From contig JAISMT010000182.1 of NCBI GenBank assembly GCA_031276585.1, forward strand, positions 1 to 8,459: a stretch of DNA of 8,459 nt, in the 5' to 3' direction. Shown here piece after piece: positions 1 through 6,332 of the stretch. Position numbers and translations under genes: made by a program. The notes below the pieces were generated by a model. It was not told the DNA's origin. It was given only the letters and a program-made list of their open reading frames with translations, and made no database searches. The stretch is from Bifidobacteriaceae bacterium (GTDB taxonomy: Bacteria > Actinomycetota > Actinomycetes > Actinomycetales > WQXJ01). Within the stretch, counting starts at the first letter, position 1; each line of letters begins with the position of its first letter.

Positions 1-182
1 GGACTCCCAGAGCATTCCCTCACAAACTCCCACATCTTGGGAAAAAGAGTCTTAACAGTAGAACCTTTTAGCTTCGGCCCGTCAATATAGACCAACTTGG
101 GTTCGGAAACCTTGACACTCGAGTCAAAATTTTCCGCTCCGGGGTGCCTCTACCTATTGGTGTAACGAAAGGAGCTAAGGGA
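1..182. other. left-edge region with no confident gene
   Basis: No convincing gene is visible here. On the minus strand one frame is open from about position 151 through the left edge and reads like ordinary protein (it includes PKLVYIDGPKLKG and FPKMWEFVREC). It has no ATG or GTG start with a ribosome binding site near its beginning: the first candidates are a TTG at 95 and an ATG at 35. It could be the start or a remnant of a gene lying mostly outside the window. A TTGACA hexamer occurs at 112-117 on the plus strand, but no good -10 box follows at 16-18 nt. Confidence 0.3.
168..174 (+). promoter_or_regulatory. ribosome binding site deciding the start of the small ORF
   Basis: AAAGGAG lies 8 nt before the ATG at 183. 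This is a near-ideal Shine-Dalgarno, and it favours the ATG at 183 over the in-frame GTG at 144, which has nothing comparable upstream. Confidence 0.5.
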
Positions 183-374
183 ATGCGATCAGACGCAGCA
201 CTCCATCTACTGGACCGCCTCGAGATCATTCTGGAGGCGCTTTCAACCATGCCAAACACTTGTCAAACGGAGCAGAACTTGCACCAAGCACTTCAAGCTG
301 GCGGGCACCGGCCCCTCAACCCAGCCGAACGCCGGGCCTTGTCCGTTTTGGGCCGAGAACTAATTCCCGGCTAA
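183..374 (+). CDS. possible small protein, 63 residues, unknown function
   Basis: This is an unrecognised short reading frame that runs from an ATG preceded by AAAGGAG to a TAA. The predicted protein is soluble. It has a helical N-terminal stretch (LLDRLEIILEAL, residues 9-20), a middle rich in Q, N and T, and a basic C-terminal segment, LNPAERRALSVLGREL, that also looks helical. There are two cysteine-free helices but no signal peptide, membrane segment or known motif. It faces malQ tail to tail across about 250 bp. The strong ribosome binding site is the main reason to believe it. Against it are the short length and the lack of any operon partner. It could be a genuine small protein, the tail of a decayed gene, or chance. 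No function is proposed. Confidence 0.4.
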   Translation: MRSDAALHLLDRLEIILEALSTMPNTCQTEQNLHQALQAGGHRPLNPAERRALSVLGRELIPG

Positions 375-622
375 TGGCGCTACCGGGCGACATCGGAGAC
401 TGCCCGCTTTACCTGTAAGTACCCTGCTTGAATCCTGCTTTGCAGTGGCCAAACTGGTCCTAGGCCTAGACCTAAGCCGTGCTTGCCTTCCGCGTTTCCT
501 CTGGTCAGCGCGTTGCTGACCCAAGTCAACACGGGGCACAAAGCGTGATTAAACACCTACGCTCCTAACCCACTACTAGACCACTATCCCCATTAGGGTC
601 TTAAATTTTGACGCTTAGTACG
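375..622. other. intergenic region between the small ORF and malQ
   Basis: The gap lies between two converging 3' ends. Its left part holds the structured repeat element (copy A), annotated separately. From 535 to 622 I see only short complementary words (AGCGT/ACGCT around 542-563; AGACC/GGTCT around 578-600) and no U-rich tract behind a stable stem. I therefore cannot call an intrinsic terminator for malQ. Confidence 0.4.
464..534 (-). repeat. structured intergenic repeat element, copy A
   Basis: About 70 bp that recur, diverged, at 2930-3002. The most conserved words on the plus strand are CTTCCGCGTTTCC (487-499) and TCAACACGG (526-534). Read on the minus strand, CCGTGTT and AACGCGG can close an outer 7-bp stem with one G.U pair. 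Inside it lies a perfect 7-bp hairpin, GGTCAGC with GCTGACC. The plus strand would have C.A instead of G.U in the outer stem, which favours a minus-strand RNA. A small dyad (GGTCCTAGG with CCTAGACC, 456-472) abuts the left side. On the minus strand the element begins about 88 nt after the malQ stop. It could be a 3' UTR structure, a leader, or a dispersed palindromic repeat. Confidence 0.6.
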
Positions 623-2809
623 CTAGTTGGCGTTCATTACTTGGGTGATCTCTTGGAACAATGGCTGGCGTTCCATGTCTTCGATAAACACCACTTGGCC
701 GGAAGCATCAGCTAGCGGCACCGACCAGTTGGGGTATTCGCGGTCCGTGCCCGGCAGGTTTTGGGTACGGCGCTCCCCCACCAAATCCGCTAAAGATACT
801 CCCAACATGACCGATGGCGTAGCGCGCAGCAGGCGGTGCATGGCTTTCACGATTTCCGTCTCGTTATCCCGTTGAGCTGCTCCCAGTAAACCCCGGCTTA
901 CCAGGAGGTCCACCATCAAAGCCCGTTCGGCGGCTGCTTGCTCCTGGGCCTGCGCCAAGGGCGTATCCAACATGCCGAGGCGGTCTCGCTCCGCCACGTG
1001 TTCACCTGCCAAGTAAGCCGAGGTTGGCGGAAGATCATGGGTGGTGATGGCCGTCAAAGCCAGGTAACGGTAAGACTCGGGGTCTAACAGATGCTGGCCG
1101 TCTGGCGCCTTCTCAAACCAGGCGATCGAGTTACCCAACAGGCCCCGCCCGCCCAAATATTCGCGCAGTCCGGGCGGAACTACGCCCAAGTCTTCTCCCA
1201 CCACCACAGCCCCGAGGCGAGTGGCTTCCAGAATCAGAATGGAAACCATCGCTTCACGGTCATACGCCACGTAAGTGCCTTGCCCCGGACCTAGGCCTTT
1301 GGGGATCCACCACAAACGAGTCAACCCCAAAATGTGGTCAATACGCAAAGCCCCCGCATGCGCCAATTGGGCCCGCAGCATAGCGCGGTAAGCAGCGTAG
1401 CCCGTGGCAGCTAAAGCGTCTGGCCGCCACGGTGGCTCCTCCCAAGTTTGCCCCACTTGGTTGAAGTAGTCGGGTGGAGCTCCCACCTCAATTTGGGTAG
1501 CCAAAATATCTTGCCGCGACCAAGCGTCAGCCCCGTCAGGATGCACTCCCACCGCTAAATCCTTAACTATTCCCAGCACCATACCGCCAGCTTGGCAACG
1601 AGCTTGAGCTGCTGCTAACTGCTGGTCCGCAATCCACTGCAACCAGATATGGAACTCCACCCGCTCCGCTTGGCGGGCCGCAAACTGGGCCGCTTCCGGG
1701 CTGCCATAGGCAACAGACCCAGCCAAACCCTGCTCTTTCAAAGCACTCCAAAGCGCAAAATCACCGATAGCAGGTTGACGTTCTGCCCGGAATTGGTCTA
1801 AATCGGATTGCCGGGCAGCAGTGCGTGGTACCTGGTAGATCTTCTCTAGCGCCTCCCGTTTCAATGACCAGGAGATATCGCGGTCCAGTAAAACTGGATC
1901 AGAATTAGCGGCTTGGGCTTTCGCTGCTAAAGCATCCACCTGGGCCCGGACTTCAGGTTCCGCCGAACCATACTCCGGCACTGACTCAGGCCGGATATAG
2001 AACGGATTAGTGAAGTCCCGGGTAGCGGGCCGGTAAGGCGATTGTGTGAACGGCGCTATTGGCTCCGCCGCGTGAATGGGATTGATCAAAACAAAATCGG
2101 CCTGGTTCTTCTGTGCCATCAAATAGCCCAGATCTGCTAGGTCCTCGAAATCACCGGTGCCCCATGAACCCCGCGAACGGACCGAATAAAGCTGCACCAT
2201 CGGACCCCAAACCGGACGTTCCTGTAACACTGCCGGTAGTTCTAAACGCTCTGGGCAAACCACTAACACCCCTTGAGCGGAACCACCGCCCTGGATTTGC
2301 ACCCATAAACGGTGCCAACCTAACGGCAAATCGCTAGGCAACTGCACATGCTGGCGGATCAAATCCTGTCCCGCTACTTTGCGGTGATCCCCTTGATGGG
2401 CGGTTAGCTCCGCTAATTTGATGCGCTTGGATTCCCCCCCCAGTAAAGGATCGCCATCCAATTCAATCCACAATTCAGCGCTGGTACCTTGCGGCAGCGT
2501 CACTGGTGTCCAAACTTCAGCGCCCGCCCGCACCACCGTGGAAGGACAGATTGGTTGCCGCCAAGCCCGGTCATCGAAATTCTCTAGCTCAGCTTGTACC
2601 GCTTCTGGCGTGTCCACCTGCGCGCCTAGGGCTGCCAACACTGCTTTCACAGTCACGGCCCCCACCTTGGTGGGTTGCCCTTTCCAATCGGTGTATTCAG
2701 TAGTCACACCATATTTTTGAGCCAATTGCGCTAGCTGGGCGGAAGGTTCCGAACCGGTGCCGCGCATCACATCTAAGAAGCGTTGACGGGGTCCCGCTGA
2801 GTCAGTCAT
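623..2809 (-). CDS. malQ: 4-alpha-glucanotransferase (amylomaltase), GH77
   Basis: This cytoplasmic enzyme transfers alpha-1,4-glucan segments between maltodextrins, releasing glucose and making longer chains for phosphorylase. At 728 residues it is of the long bacterial type (E. coli MalQ is about 700, Thermus about 500), with roughly 190 residues of N-terminal extension before the barrel. Visible GH77 landmarks are VQLYSVRSRGSWGTGDFEDL (205-224), the substrate loop QSPYRPATRDFTNPFYI (256-272), ALRIDHILGL with nucleophile Asp491, VGEDLGVV with acid/base Glu539, TTHDLPPT with Asp592, and a C-terminal NLPGT...YPNWSVPL (684-699). All three catalytic carboxylates are present. The ATG at 2809 has no clear Shine-Dalgarno. 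The next candidate, a GTG-ATG pair at codons 14-15, has none either, and the family-typical N-terminus supports the longer form. It lies downstream of chorismate mutase on the same strand across 237 bp, so it probably has its own promoter. Confidence 0.96.
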   Translation of the reverse strand: MTDSAGPRQRFLDVMRGTGSEPSAQLAQLAQKYGVTTEYTDWKGQPTKVGAVTVKAVLAALGAQVDTPEAVQAELENFDDRAWRQPICPSTVVRAGAEVWTPVTLPQGTSAELWIELDGDPLLGGESKRIKLAELTAHQGDHRKVAGQDLIRQHVQLPSDLPLGWHRLWVQIQGGGSAQGVLVVCPERLELPAVLQERPVWGPMVQLYSVRSRGSWGTGDFEDLADLGYLMAQKNQADFVLINPIHAAEPIAPFTQSPYRPATRDFTNPFYIRPESVPEYGSAEPEVRAQVDALAAKAQAANSDPVLLDRDISWSLKREALEKIYQVPRTAARQSDLDQFRAERQPAIGDFALWSALKEQGLAGSVAYGSPEAAQFAARQAERVEFHIWLQWIADQQLAAAQARCQAGGMVLGIVKDLAVGVHPDGADAWSRQDILATQIEVGAPPDYFNQVGQTWEEPPWRPDALAATGYAAYRAMLRAQLAHAGALRIDHILGLTRLWWIPKGLGPGQGTYVAYDREAMVSILILEATRLGAVVVGEDLGVVPPGLREYLGGRGLLGNSIAWFEKAPDGQHLLDPESYRYLALTAITTHDLPPTSAYLAGEHVAERDRLGMLDTPLAQAQEQAAAERALMVDLLVSRGLLGAAQRDNETEIVKAMHRLLRATPSVMLGVSLADLVGERRTQNLPGTDREYPNWSVPLADASGQVVFIEDMERQPLFQEITQVMNAN

Positions 2810-2890
2810 GAACTTAAGGTTAGTGCAGCTAGAGGGGTAATATCCGGGCTGCCGAATACAACCCGCTGTTCAATACCCCCGGAAGTCAAA

Positions 2891-2919
2891 ATATTAGAGT
2901 GGGTCTATGAATCCGGTAA
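2891..2919 (-). promoter_or_regulatory. candidate malQ promoter (proximal)
   Basis: On the minus strand TTACCG (2914-2919) is followed after exactly 17 nt by TAATAT (2891-2896). The -10 box is good and the -35 box is weak (3 of 6). Transcription would start about 75 nt before the malQ ATG. The -35 and most of the spacer lie inside the 40-bp inverted repeat 2901-2940, so a dimeric regulator there would compete with or contact RNA polymerase. This is inferred from sequence only. Confidence 0.35.
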
Positions 2920-2940
2920 TTAATTCGGATTCGTAGATCC
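2901..2940. repeat. 40-bp inverted repeat upstream of malQ
   Basis: Two 15-bp arms, GGGTCTATGAATCCG (2901-2915) and CGGATTCGTAGATCC (2926-2940), flank a 10-bp A/T-rich centre. Thirteen of 15 positions are exactly complementary. The two exceptions are G.U on the plus strand and A.C on the minus strand. It directly abuts element copy B. As DNA it would be a typical operator-sized dyad; as plus-strand RNA it would be a 15-bp hairpin. No T-run follows on either strand, so it is not an intrinsic terminator. Confidence 0.75.
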
Positions 2941-3002
2941 AAGCAGCGTTTTTCTTCCGCGTTTCCCTAGGTGAGCGCTTTGCGCTAGCCACATCAACAC
3001 GG
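2930..3002 (-). repeat. structured intergenic repeat element, copy B
   Basis: This is the second copy of the element at 464-534. CTTCCGCGTTTCC (2954-2966) and TCAACACGG (2994-3002) are identical to copy A. The left flank AAGC-G-G---TT and the TAGA-C words also align. The inner hairpin sequence differs, but a stem is still possible: on the minus strand AGCGC-AAA-GCGCT, extended by GTG/CAC across a bulge. The outer stem CCGTGTT/AACGCGG is unchanged. It begins about 44 nt after the chorismate mutase stop and lies about 145 nt upstream of malQ, so it could be either a 3' UTR structure or part of a malQ leader. Confidence 0.6.
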
Positions 3003-3022
3003 CCGGAACGTAGGTAATAATA

Positions 3023-3050
3023 CCTATATCTCTAAGCGCTGTGACGTCAA
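3023..3050 (-). promoter_or_regulatory. candidate malQ promoter (distal), overlapping a palindrome
   Basis: On the minus strand TTGACG (3045-3050) spans the TGA stop of chorismate mutase and is followed after 16 nt by TATAGG (3023-3028). The -10 box lacks the usual final T. It partly overlaps the perfect dyad TAGGTA-ATAA-TACCTA at 3011-3026. If used, the transcript would begin just before element copy B and give malQ a leader of about 200 nt. Confidence 0.3.
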
Positions 3051-3334
3051 CGGGAATCCGCTATGGCCTCGTGGTGCCGGATCACTTCCGCCACAATGAA
3101 ATTCAAAAACTTTTCCGCAAACACCGGGTCCAACCCTGATTCGGCCGCGAGCGCCCGTAAGTGCTGAATCTGCTGCGCTTCCCGCCCCGAATCCGCTGGC
3201 GGCATTCCCGCATCAGCCTTCAACAAACCCACTTGTTGGGTAAATTTGAAACGTTCCGCCAGCAAATGGACCAAAGCGGCGTCAATATTGTCAATCGACC
3301 CTCGGAGCTGGGCTAACCGCTCGCTGGCTTCCAT
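3047..3334 (-). CDS. chorismate mutase, AroQ class (single domain)
   Basis: This enzyme converts chorismate to prephenate, the branch-point step to phenylalanine and tyrosine, in the cytoplasm. The 95-residue all-helical protein is the size of one AroQ domain. The active-site residues fall at the same numbers as in the E. coli enzyme domain: Arg11 (LRGSIDNID), Arg28 (AERFKF), Lys39 (GLLKAD), Asp48, and Arg51-Glu52 (GREAQQI). The C-terminal helix has EVIRHHEAI, where E. coli has Ser84 and Gln88. That change places a valine and a histidine at these sites, which to my knowledge is common in actinobacterial homologues. There is no fused prephenate dehydratase or dehydrogenase. The ATG lies 2 nt after the clpX stop and has no strong ribosome binding site of its own, so translational coupling to clpX is likely. 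The second and longer gene of the pair, clpX, sets its transcription. Confidence 0.93.
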   Translation of the reverse strand: MEASERLAQLRGSIDNIDAALVHLLAERFKFTQQVGLLKADAGMPPADSGREAQQIQHLRALAAESGLDPVFAEKFLNFIVAEVIRHHEAIADSR

Positions 3335-3336
3335 GG

Positions 3337-4722
3337 CTAGGCCATCTTCTTGGCCGCTACCGGAGCGGCCGGAGGGCTACCAACGGCCGGAGCCGCCTCG
3401 CGAGGCACGATGGTGGGGTTGACGTTTTCCAACACCACTGCCCGGTCTATCAGTACCTGCACTATGTCTTGACGGGACGGCACATCAAACATCAAGGGTT
3501 GCAGCACTTCCTCCATGATGGCGCGCAACCCTCTAGCGCCCGTACCGCGCAACATGGCTTGCTCCGCGATGGCTTCCACCGCGTCGGGCGTGAACTCCAA
3601 CACGACATCGTCCAACTCAAACATTTTGCGGTACTGCTTGATCAAAGCGTTCCGTGGCTCTGTCAAAATGCGCTGCAAGCTCTCCTGGTTCAAAGGTGAA
3701 ACAGTGGCAATAACCGGCATGCGGCCAATGAACTCCGGAATCAAACCATATTTGAGCAGGTCTTCGGGGCGCACGTCATCGAAATCGTCCTCGCCACCAG
3801 CTATATGCAACGGAGCCCCAAACCCAATACCGTGGCGTCCCGCCCGCTGGGCAATGATCTCTTCCAACCCAGCAAAAGCACCCGCCAAGATGAACAACAC
3901 GTTAGTGGTATCCACTTGCAGATAATCCGAAGCCTGGGGATGTTTGCGTCCCCCTTGCGGCGGCACAGAAGCTACAGTGCCTTCCAAAATTTTGAGTAAC
4001 GCCTGCTGTACGCCTTCCCCGGACACATCCCGAGTTATGGAAGGTCCATCAGCTTTCCGAGCAATCTTGTCAATCTCGTCGATGTAGACAATCCCGGTTT
4101 CAGCACGTTTCACATCACCGTCTGCTGCCTGAATTAGCTTCAGCAGAATGTTTTCGACATCCTCACCCACATAGCCGGCCTCAGTAAGAGCGGTGGCATC
4201 GGCAATCGCAAAAGGTACGTTCAACATTTTGGCCAACGTCTGTGCCACATAGGTCTTACCGCAGCCGGTAGGGCCAATCAGCAAAATGTTGGACTTAGCT
4301 ATCTCCACCACTTCAGATTCTTCCGCTGGCGGCGGCACTGCCGGGGCGGAAATCTCCGGCTGGTTTCCTTTGGGGAGGCGTGTAGAGCCGGTGCTATGGT
4401 TAGCGGCCGAGCCCGCCGCGAAGCCGGACCGAATCCGCTTGTAATGGTTATAAACCGCTACCGCTAACGCCCGTTTAGCCCCATCCTGACCCACCACATA
4501 TTGGTCTAGGAAGCTGAAAATCTCACGCGGCTTGGGTAGCTCAGCGTTGGTGGAAGCCTGTTTGGCCGGGATCTCCTCAGCGATAATCTCGTTGCATAAG
4601 TCGATGCATTCATCGCAGATGTAAACCGAGGGACCCGCAATCAGCTTGCGCACATGCTTCTGCGACTTACCACAAAACGAGCATTTAAGCAGGTCAGCAG
4701 CACCGTCACTGATTCGCGGCAT
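3337..4722 (-). CDS. clpX: ATP-dependent Clp protease ATP-binding subunit ClpX
   Basis: ClpX is the hexameric AAA+ unfoldase that recognises tagged or native substrates and feeds them to ClpP in the cytoplasm. Visible parts in order: an N-terminal zinc-binding domain with Cys14, Cys17, Cys36 and Cys39; the start of the large domain, [12 protein letters not shown] (69-80); Walker A GPTGCGKT (150-157); pore loop GYVG (183-186); Walker B IVYIDEID (211-218); pore-2 region [18 protein letters not shown] (232-249); RKH loop at 259-261; the ClpP-docking IGF tripeptide (299-301); arginine finger in FIGRMP (331-336); and sensor II GARGLR (395-400). It is 461 residues against about 424 in E. coli. The extra length is a linker at about 101-140, rich in S, A, P and E between the conserved VVGQ and Walker A segments, plus an Ala/Pro tail. 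The ATG at 4722 is supported by GAAAGGA 6-7 nt upstream. clpP is not next to it in this window. Confidence 0.98.
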   Translation of the reverse strand: MPRISDGAADLLKCSFCGKSQKHVRKLIAGPSVYICDECIDLCNEIIAEEIPAKQASTNAELPKPREIFSFLDQYVVGQDGAKRALAVAVYNHYKRIRSGFAAGSAANHSTGSTRLPKGNQPEISAPAVPPPAEESEVVEIAKSNILLIGPTGCGKTYVAQTLAKMLNVPFAIADATALTEAGYVGEDVENILLKLIQAADGDVKRAETGIVYIDEIDKIARKADGPSITRDVSGEGVQQALLKILEGTVASVPPQGGRKHPQASDYLQVDTTNVLFILAGAFAGLEEIIAQRAGRHGIGFGAPLHIAGGEDDFDDVRPEDLLKYGLIPEFIGRMPVIATVSPLNQESLQRILTEPRNALIKQYRKMFELDDVVLEFTPDAVEAIAEQAMLRGTGARGLRAIMEEVLQPLMFDVPSRQDIVQVLIDRAVVLENVNPTIVPREAAPAVGSPPAAPVAAKKMA

Positions 4723-4824
4723 CTAGCGTCCTTTCAACAAGCGGGGAAGAACCGTGCTCCATCGTAACCTGATCCAGCCTAACCTGGGGGACGTAGTGCT
4801 CCCGGGGCGTGTGAGAATGGTGCC
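4723..4824. promoter_or_regulatory. divergent promoter region clpX / coaA
   Basis: A 102-bp spacer separates two divergent genes. For clpX (minus) there is a Shine-Dalgarno AAAGGA at 4730-4735 and a -10-like TACGAT at 4761-4766, with no recognisable -35. For coaA (plus) no Shine-Dalgarno precedes the GTG at 4825, but GAGAAT (4813-4818) sits at the distance expected if transcription starts at the GTG itself, i.e. a leaderless mRNA. TAACCTG occurs twice (from 4765 and from 4780) and CCAG/CTGG form a small dyad between them. A shared regulatory site is possible but unproven. Confidence 0.45.
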
Positions 4825-5778
4825 GTGCTATCCACTGCCGCAGCGGTTGAATCCCCCTACCTGGCCTTCGGGCGTACTGAATGGGCCGCTTTGGCTTCCT
4901 CCACACCACTACCCCTAACCGAGGCTGATGTGGCGCGGATCCGCGGCATCGGCGACCAAATTTCAATGGCGGAGGTCGATGCCGTTTACCGCCCCCTCAG
5001 CGCCCTGCTCAACTTGCACGCCCATGCCTCCCATTACCTTCATGACGTGCGCGGCATGTTCCTCAAAGACACTACGGTACGCACACCGTATGTAATTGGA
5101 ATTGCCGGCTCGGTGGCAGTAGGCAAATCCACGGTAGCCCGGCTTTTGGTGGAGCTGATGGCGCGTTGGCCGGACACCCCCCGGGTTCAACTGTTACCGA
5201 CAGACGGTTTCCTGTTTCCTAACAAAGTCTTAGAACAACGAGGGCTGATGAACCGCAAGGGGTTCCCCGAATCCTACGACCGGGCTGCTCTACTGCGGTT
5301 CTTAGCGCAAGTCAAAGGGGGGGCCAGGCGGCTAGAAGCACCGGGCTATTCGCACCTGCGTTATGACATCCAGCCGAACCAAACCACAGTGGTAACTGCG
5401 CCCGACGTCTTGATAGTGGAGGGCCTAAACGTGCTGCAAGCTGCCCGGACTCGCCCCCAGGACGCCGATGCCGTCGTAGTGAGCGACTTCTTCGACTTCT
5501 CCATCTACATTGATGCAGCTGCAGATCATATTCGCCGCTGGTATATGGACCGCTTCATCGAATTACGCCACACCGCGTTCCGTGACCCGGAAAGCTACTT
5601 CCACCGCTACGCCTCCATGTCAGTCACCGATGCGGTCAGCTTTGCCGAAATGATCTGGGACACCATCAACGCCCCCAACTTGACCCAAAACATCGCCCCC
5701 ACCCGTTCCCGCGCCACTCTAGTACTCCAAAAGGGCCCCGATCACCTGGTAGAGCGAGTGTTCCTCCGTAAAACCTGA
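4825..5778 (+). CDS. coaA: type I pantothenate kinase
   Basis: This cytoplasmic kinase phosphorylates pantothenate with ATP, the first and usually rate-limiting step of CoA synthesis. The protein is 317 residues, the same size as E. coli CoaA (316). The functional residues keep the same numbers: P-loop GSVAVGKS (95-102) with Lys101, Asp127 in LLPTDGF, His177 in GYSHLRYD, Arg243 in WYMDRFIELR, and Asn282 in DTINAPN. The family signature PTDGFLFPN...LMNRKGFPESYD (125-152) is complete. The GTG at 4825 is the earliest reasonable start in frame and gives the expected N-terminus, including YLAFGRTEWAAL. There is no Shine-Dalgarno, so a leaderless transcript is likely. The gene is divergent from clpX and its 3' end faces the tandem hairpin array. 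The type I enzyme is normally feedback-inhibited by CoA; the sequence gives no reason to doubt that here. Confidence 0.97.
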   Translation: MLSTAAAVESPYLAFGRTEWAALASSTPLPLTEADVARIRGIGDQISMAEVDAVYRPLSALLNLHAHASHYLHDVRGMFLKDTTVRTPYVIGIAGSVAVGKSTVARLLVELMARWPDTPRVQLLPTDGFLFPNKVLEQRGLMNRKGFPESYDRAALLRFLAQVKGGARRLEAPGYSHLRYDIQPNQTTVVTAPDVLIVEGLNVLQAARTRPQDADAVVVSDFFDFSIYIDAAADHIRRWYMDRFIELRHTAFRDPESYFHRYASMSVTDAVSFAEMIWDTINAPNLTQNIAPTRSRATLVLQKGPDHLVERVFLRKT

Positions 5779-5824
5779 CTGGCGACAGGGTAGGCGGGCC
5801 GGGGCAGCCGCCGGACATGTAACC

Positions 5825-5865
5825 AATTGACCTCAAAACACAACCAACTCGTTTCAAGGTCAACT
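5825..5865 (-). ncRNA. hairpin of tandem unit 1 (candidate structured RNA)
   Basis: Arms 5825-5839 and 5851-5865 with loop 5840-5850. It carries the majority stem sequence with three G.U pairs when read on the minus strand. Whether it is transcribed is unknown; a DNA role (cruciform or protein site) fits equally well. Confidence 0.35.
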
Positions 5866-5981
5866 ATGCACACAAAAGGGATAGACCCAATTCAGACCAA
5901 GAACCAAGCCAAACACTTGAACTGCTAAAACACCAAAAACCCACTGAATGATGACGCACCACAGCCGCGGGGCATGTAACC

Positions 5982-6022
5982 AATTGACCTCAAAACACAA
6001 CCAACTCGTTTCAAGGTCAACT
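5982..6022 (-). ncRNA. hairpin of tandem unit 2 (candidate structured RNA)
   Basis: The stem and loop are identical to unit 1. Upstream on the minus strand TTGGCT lies 16 nt before CATAGT, a weak promoter-like pair that runs into the stem. Confidence 0.35.
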
Positions 6023-6136
6023 ATGCACACAAGTAAACGGCAGCCAATTTAGACCAGGAAAAAAACAAACCTGTCACCTGCACAAACACAAACCCATCCC
6101 GGAAAACCCCGACATCACCAAGCCCGACATGTAACC

Positions 6137-6177
6137 AATTGACCTCAAAACACAACCAACTCGTTTCAAGGTCAACT
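6137..6177 (-). ncRNA. hairpin of tandem unit 3 (candidate structured RNA)
   Basis: The stem and loop are identical to unit 1. Here the upstream minus-strand pair is better (TTGGCT, 16 nt, TATAGT). The -10-like box overlaps the first stem bases, so it could not drive a transcript containing the whole hairpin. Confidence 0.35.
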
Positions 6178-6291
6178 ATAAACACAAGTAAACGGCAGCC
6201 AATTTAGACCAGGAAAAAACAAGCCTGTCACCTGCACAAACGCAAACCCATCCCGGAAAACCCCCGACATCACCCAACAGGACACGTAACC

Positions 6292-6332
6292 AATTGACCT
6301 CAAAACACAACCAACTCGTTTCGAGGTCAACT
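6292..6332 (-). ncRNA. hairpin of tandem unit 4 (candidate structured RNA)
   Basis: The same hairpin with one change at 6323 that turns a U.G pair into C-G on the minus strand and so strengthens the stem. The core edge also differs (GACACG instead of GACATG). This is the copy nearest the DUF554 stop. Confidence 0.35.

Larger units (their letters stand above)
2810..3046. other. malQ upstream region (237 bp)
   Basis: This is the gap between the chorismate mutase stop and the malQ start. Read in the direction of malQ it holds a first promoter-like pair overlapping the chorismate mutase stop, a short palindrome, structured element copy B, a 40-bp inverted repeat, and a second promoter-like pair. 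No reading frame in it looks coding. The density of signals suggests malQ is separately regulated. Confidence 0.5.

Noticed and set aside
1..151. Minus-strand partial gene at the left edge
   Set aside because: The translation looks protein-like, but it is short, cut by the window, and lacks a supported start; kept only as a note in the region entry.
2418..2720. 100-residue plus-strand frame inside malQ
   Set aside because: Antisense to the MalQ N-terminal region, low-complexity Ser/Pro/Thr translation, no ribosome binding site.
3515..3925. 136-residue plus-strand frame inside clpX
   Set aside because: Antisense to a fully conserved ClpX region; no independent evidence.
5793..5812. Intrinsic terminator of coaA
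   Set aside because: Only a 5-bp GC stem with a wide loop, and no T-run after it.
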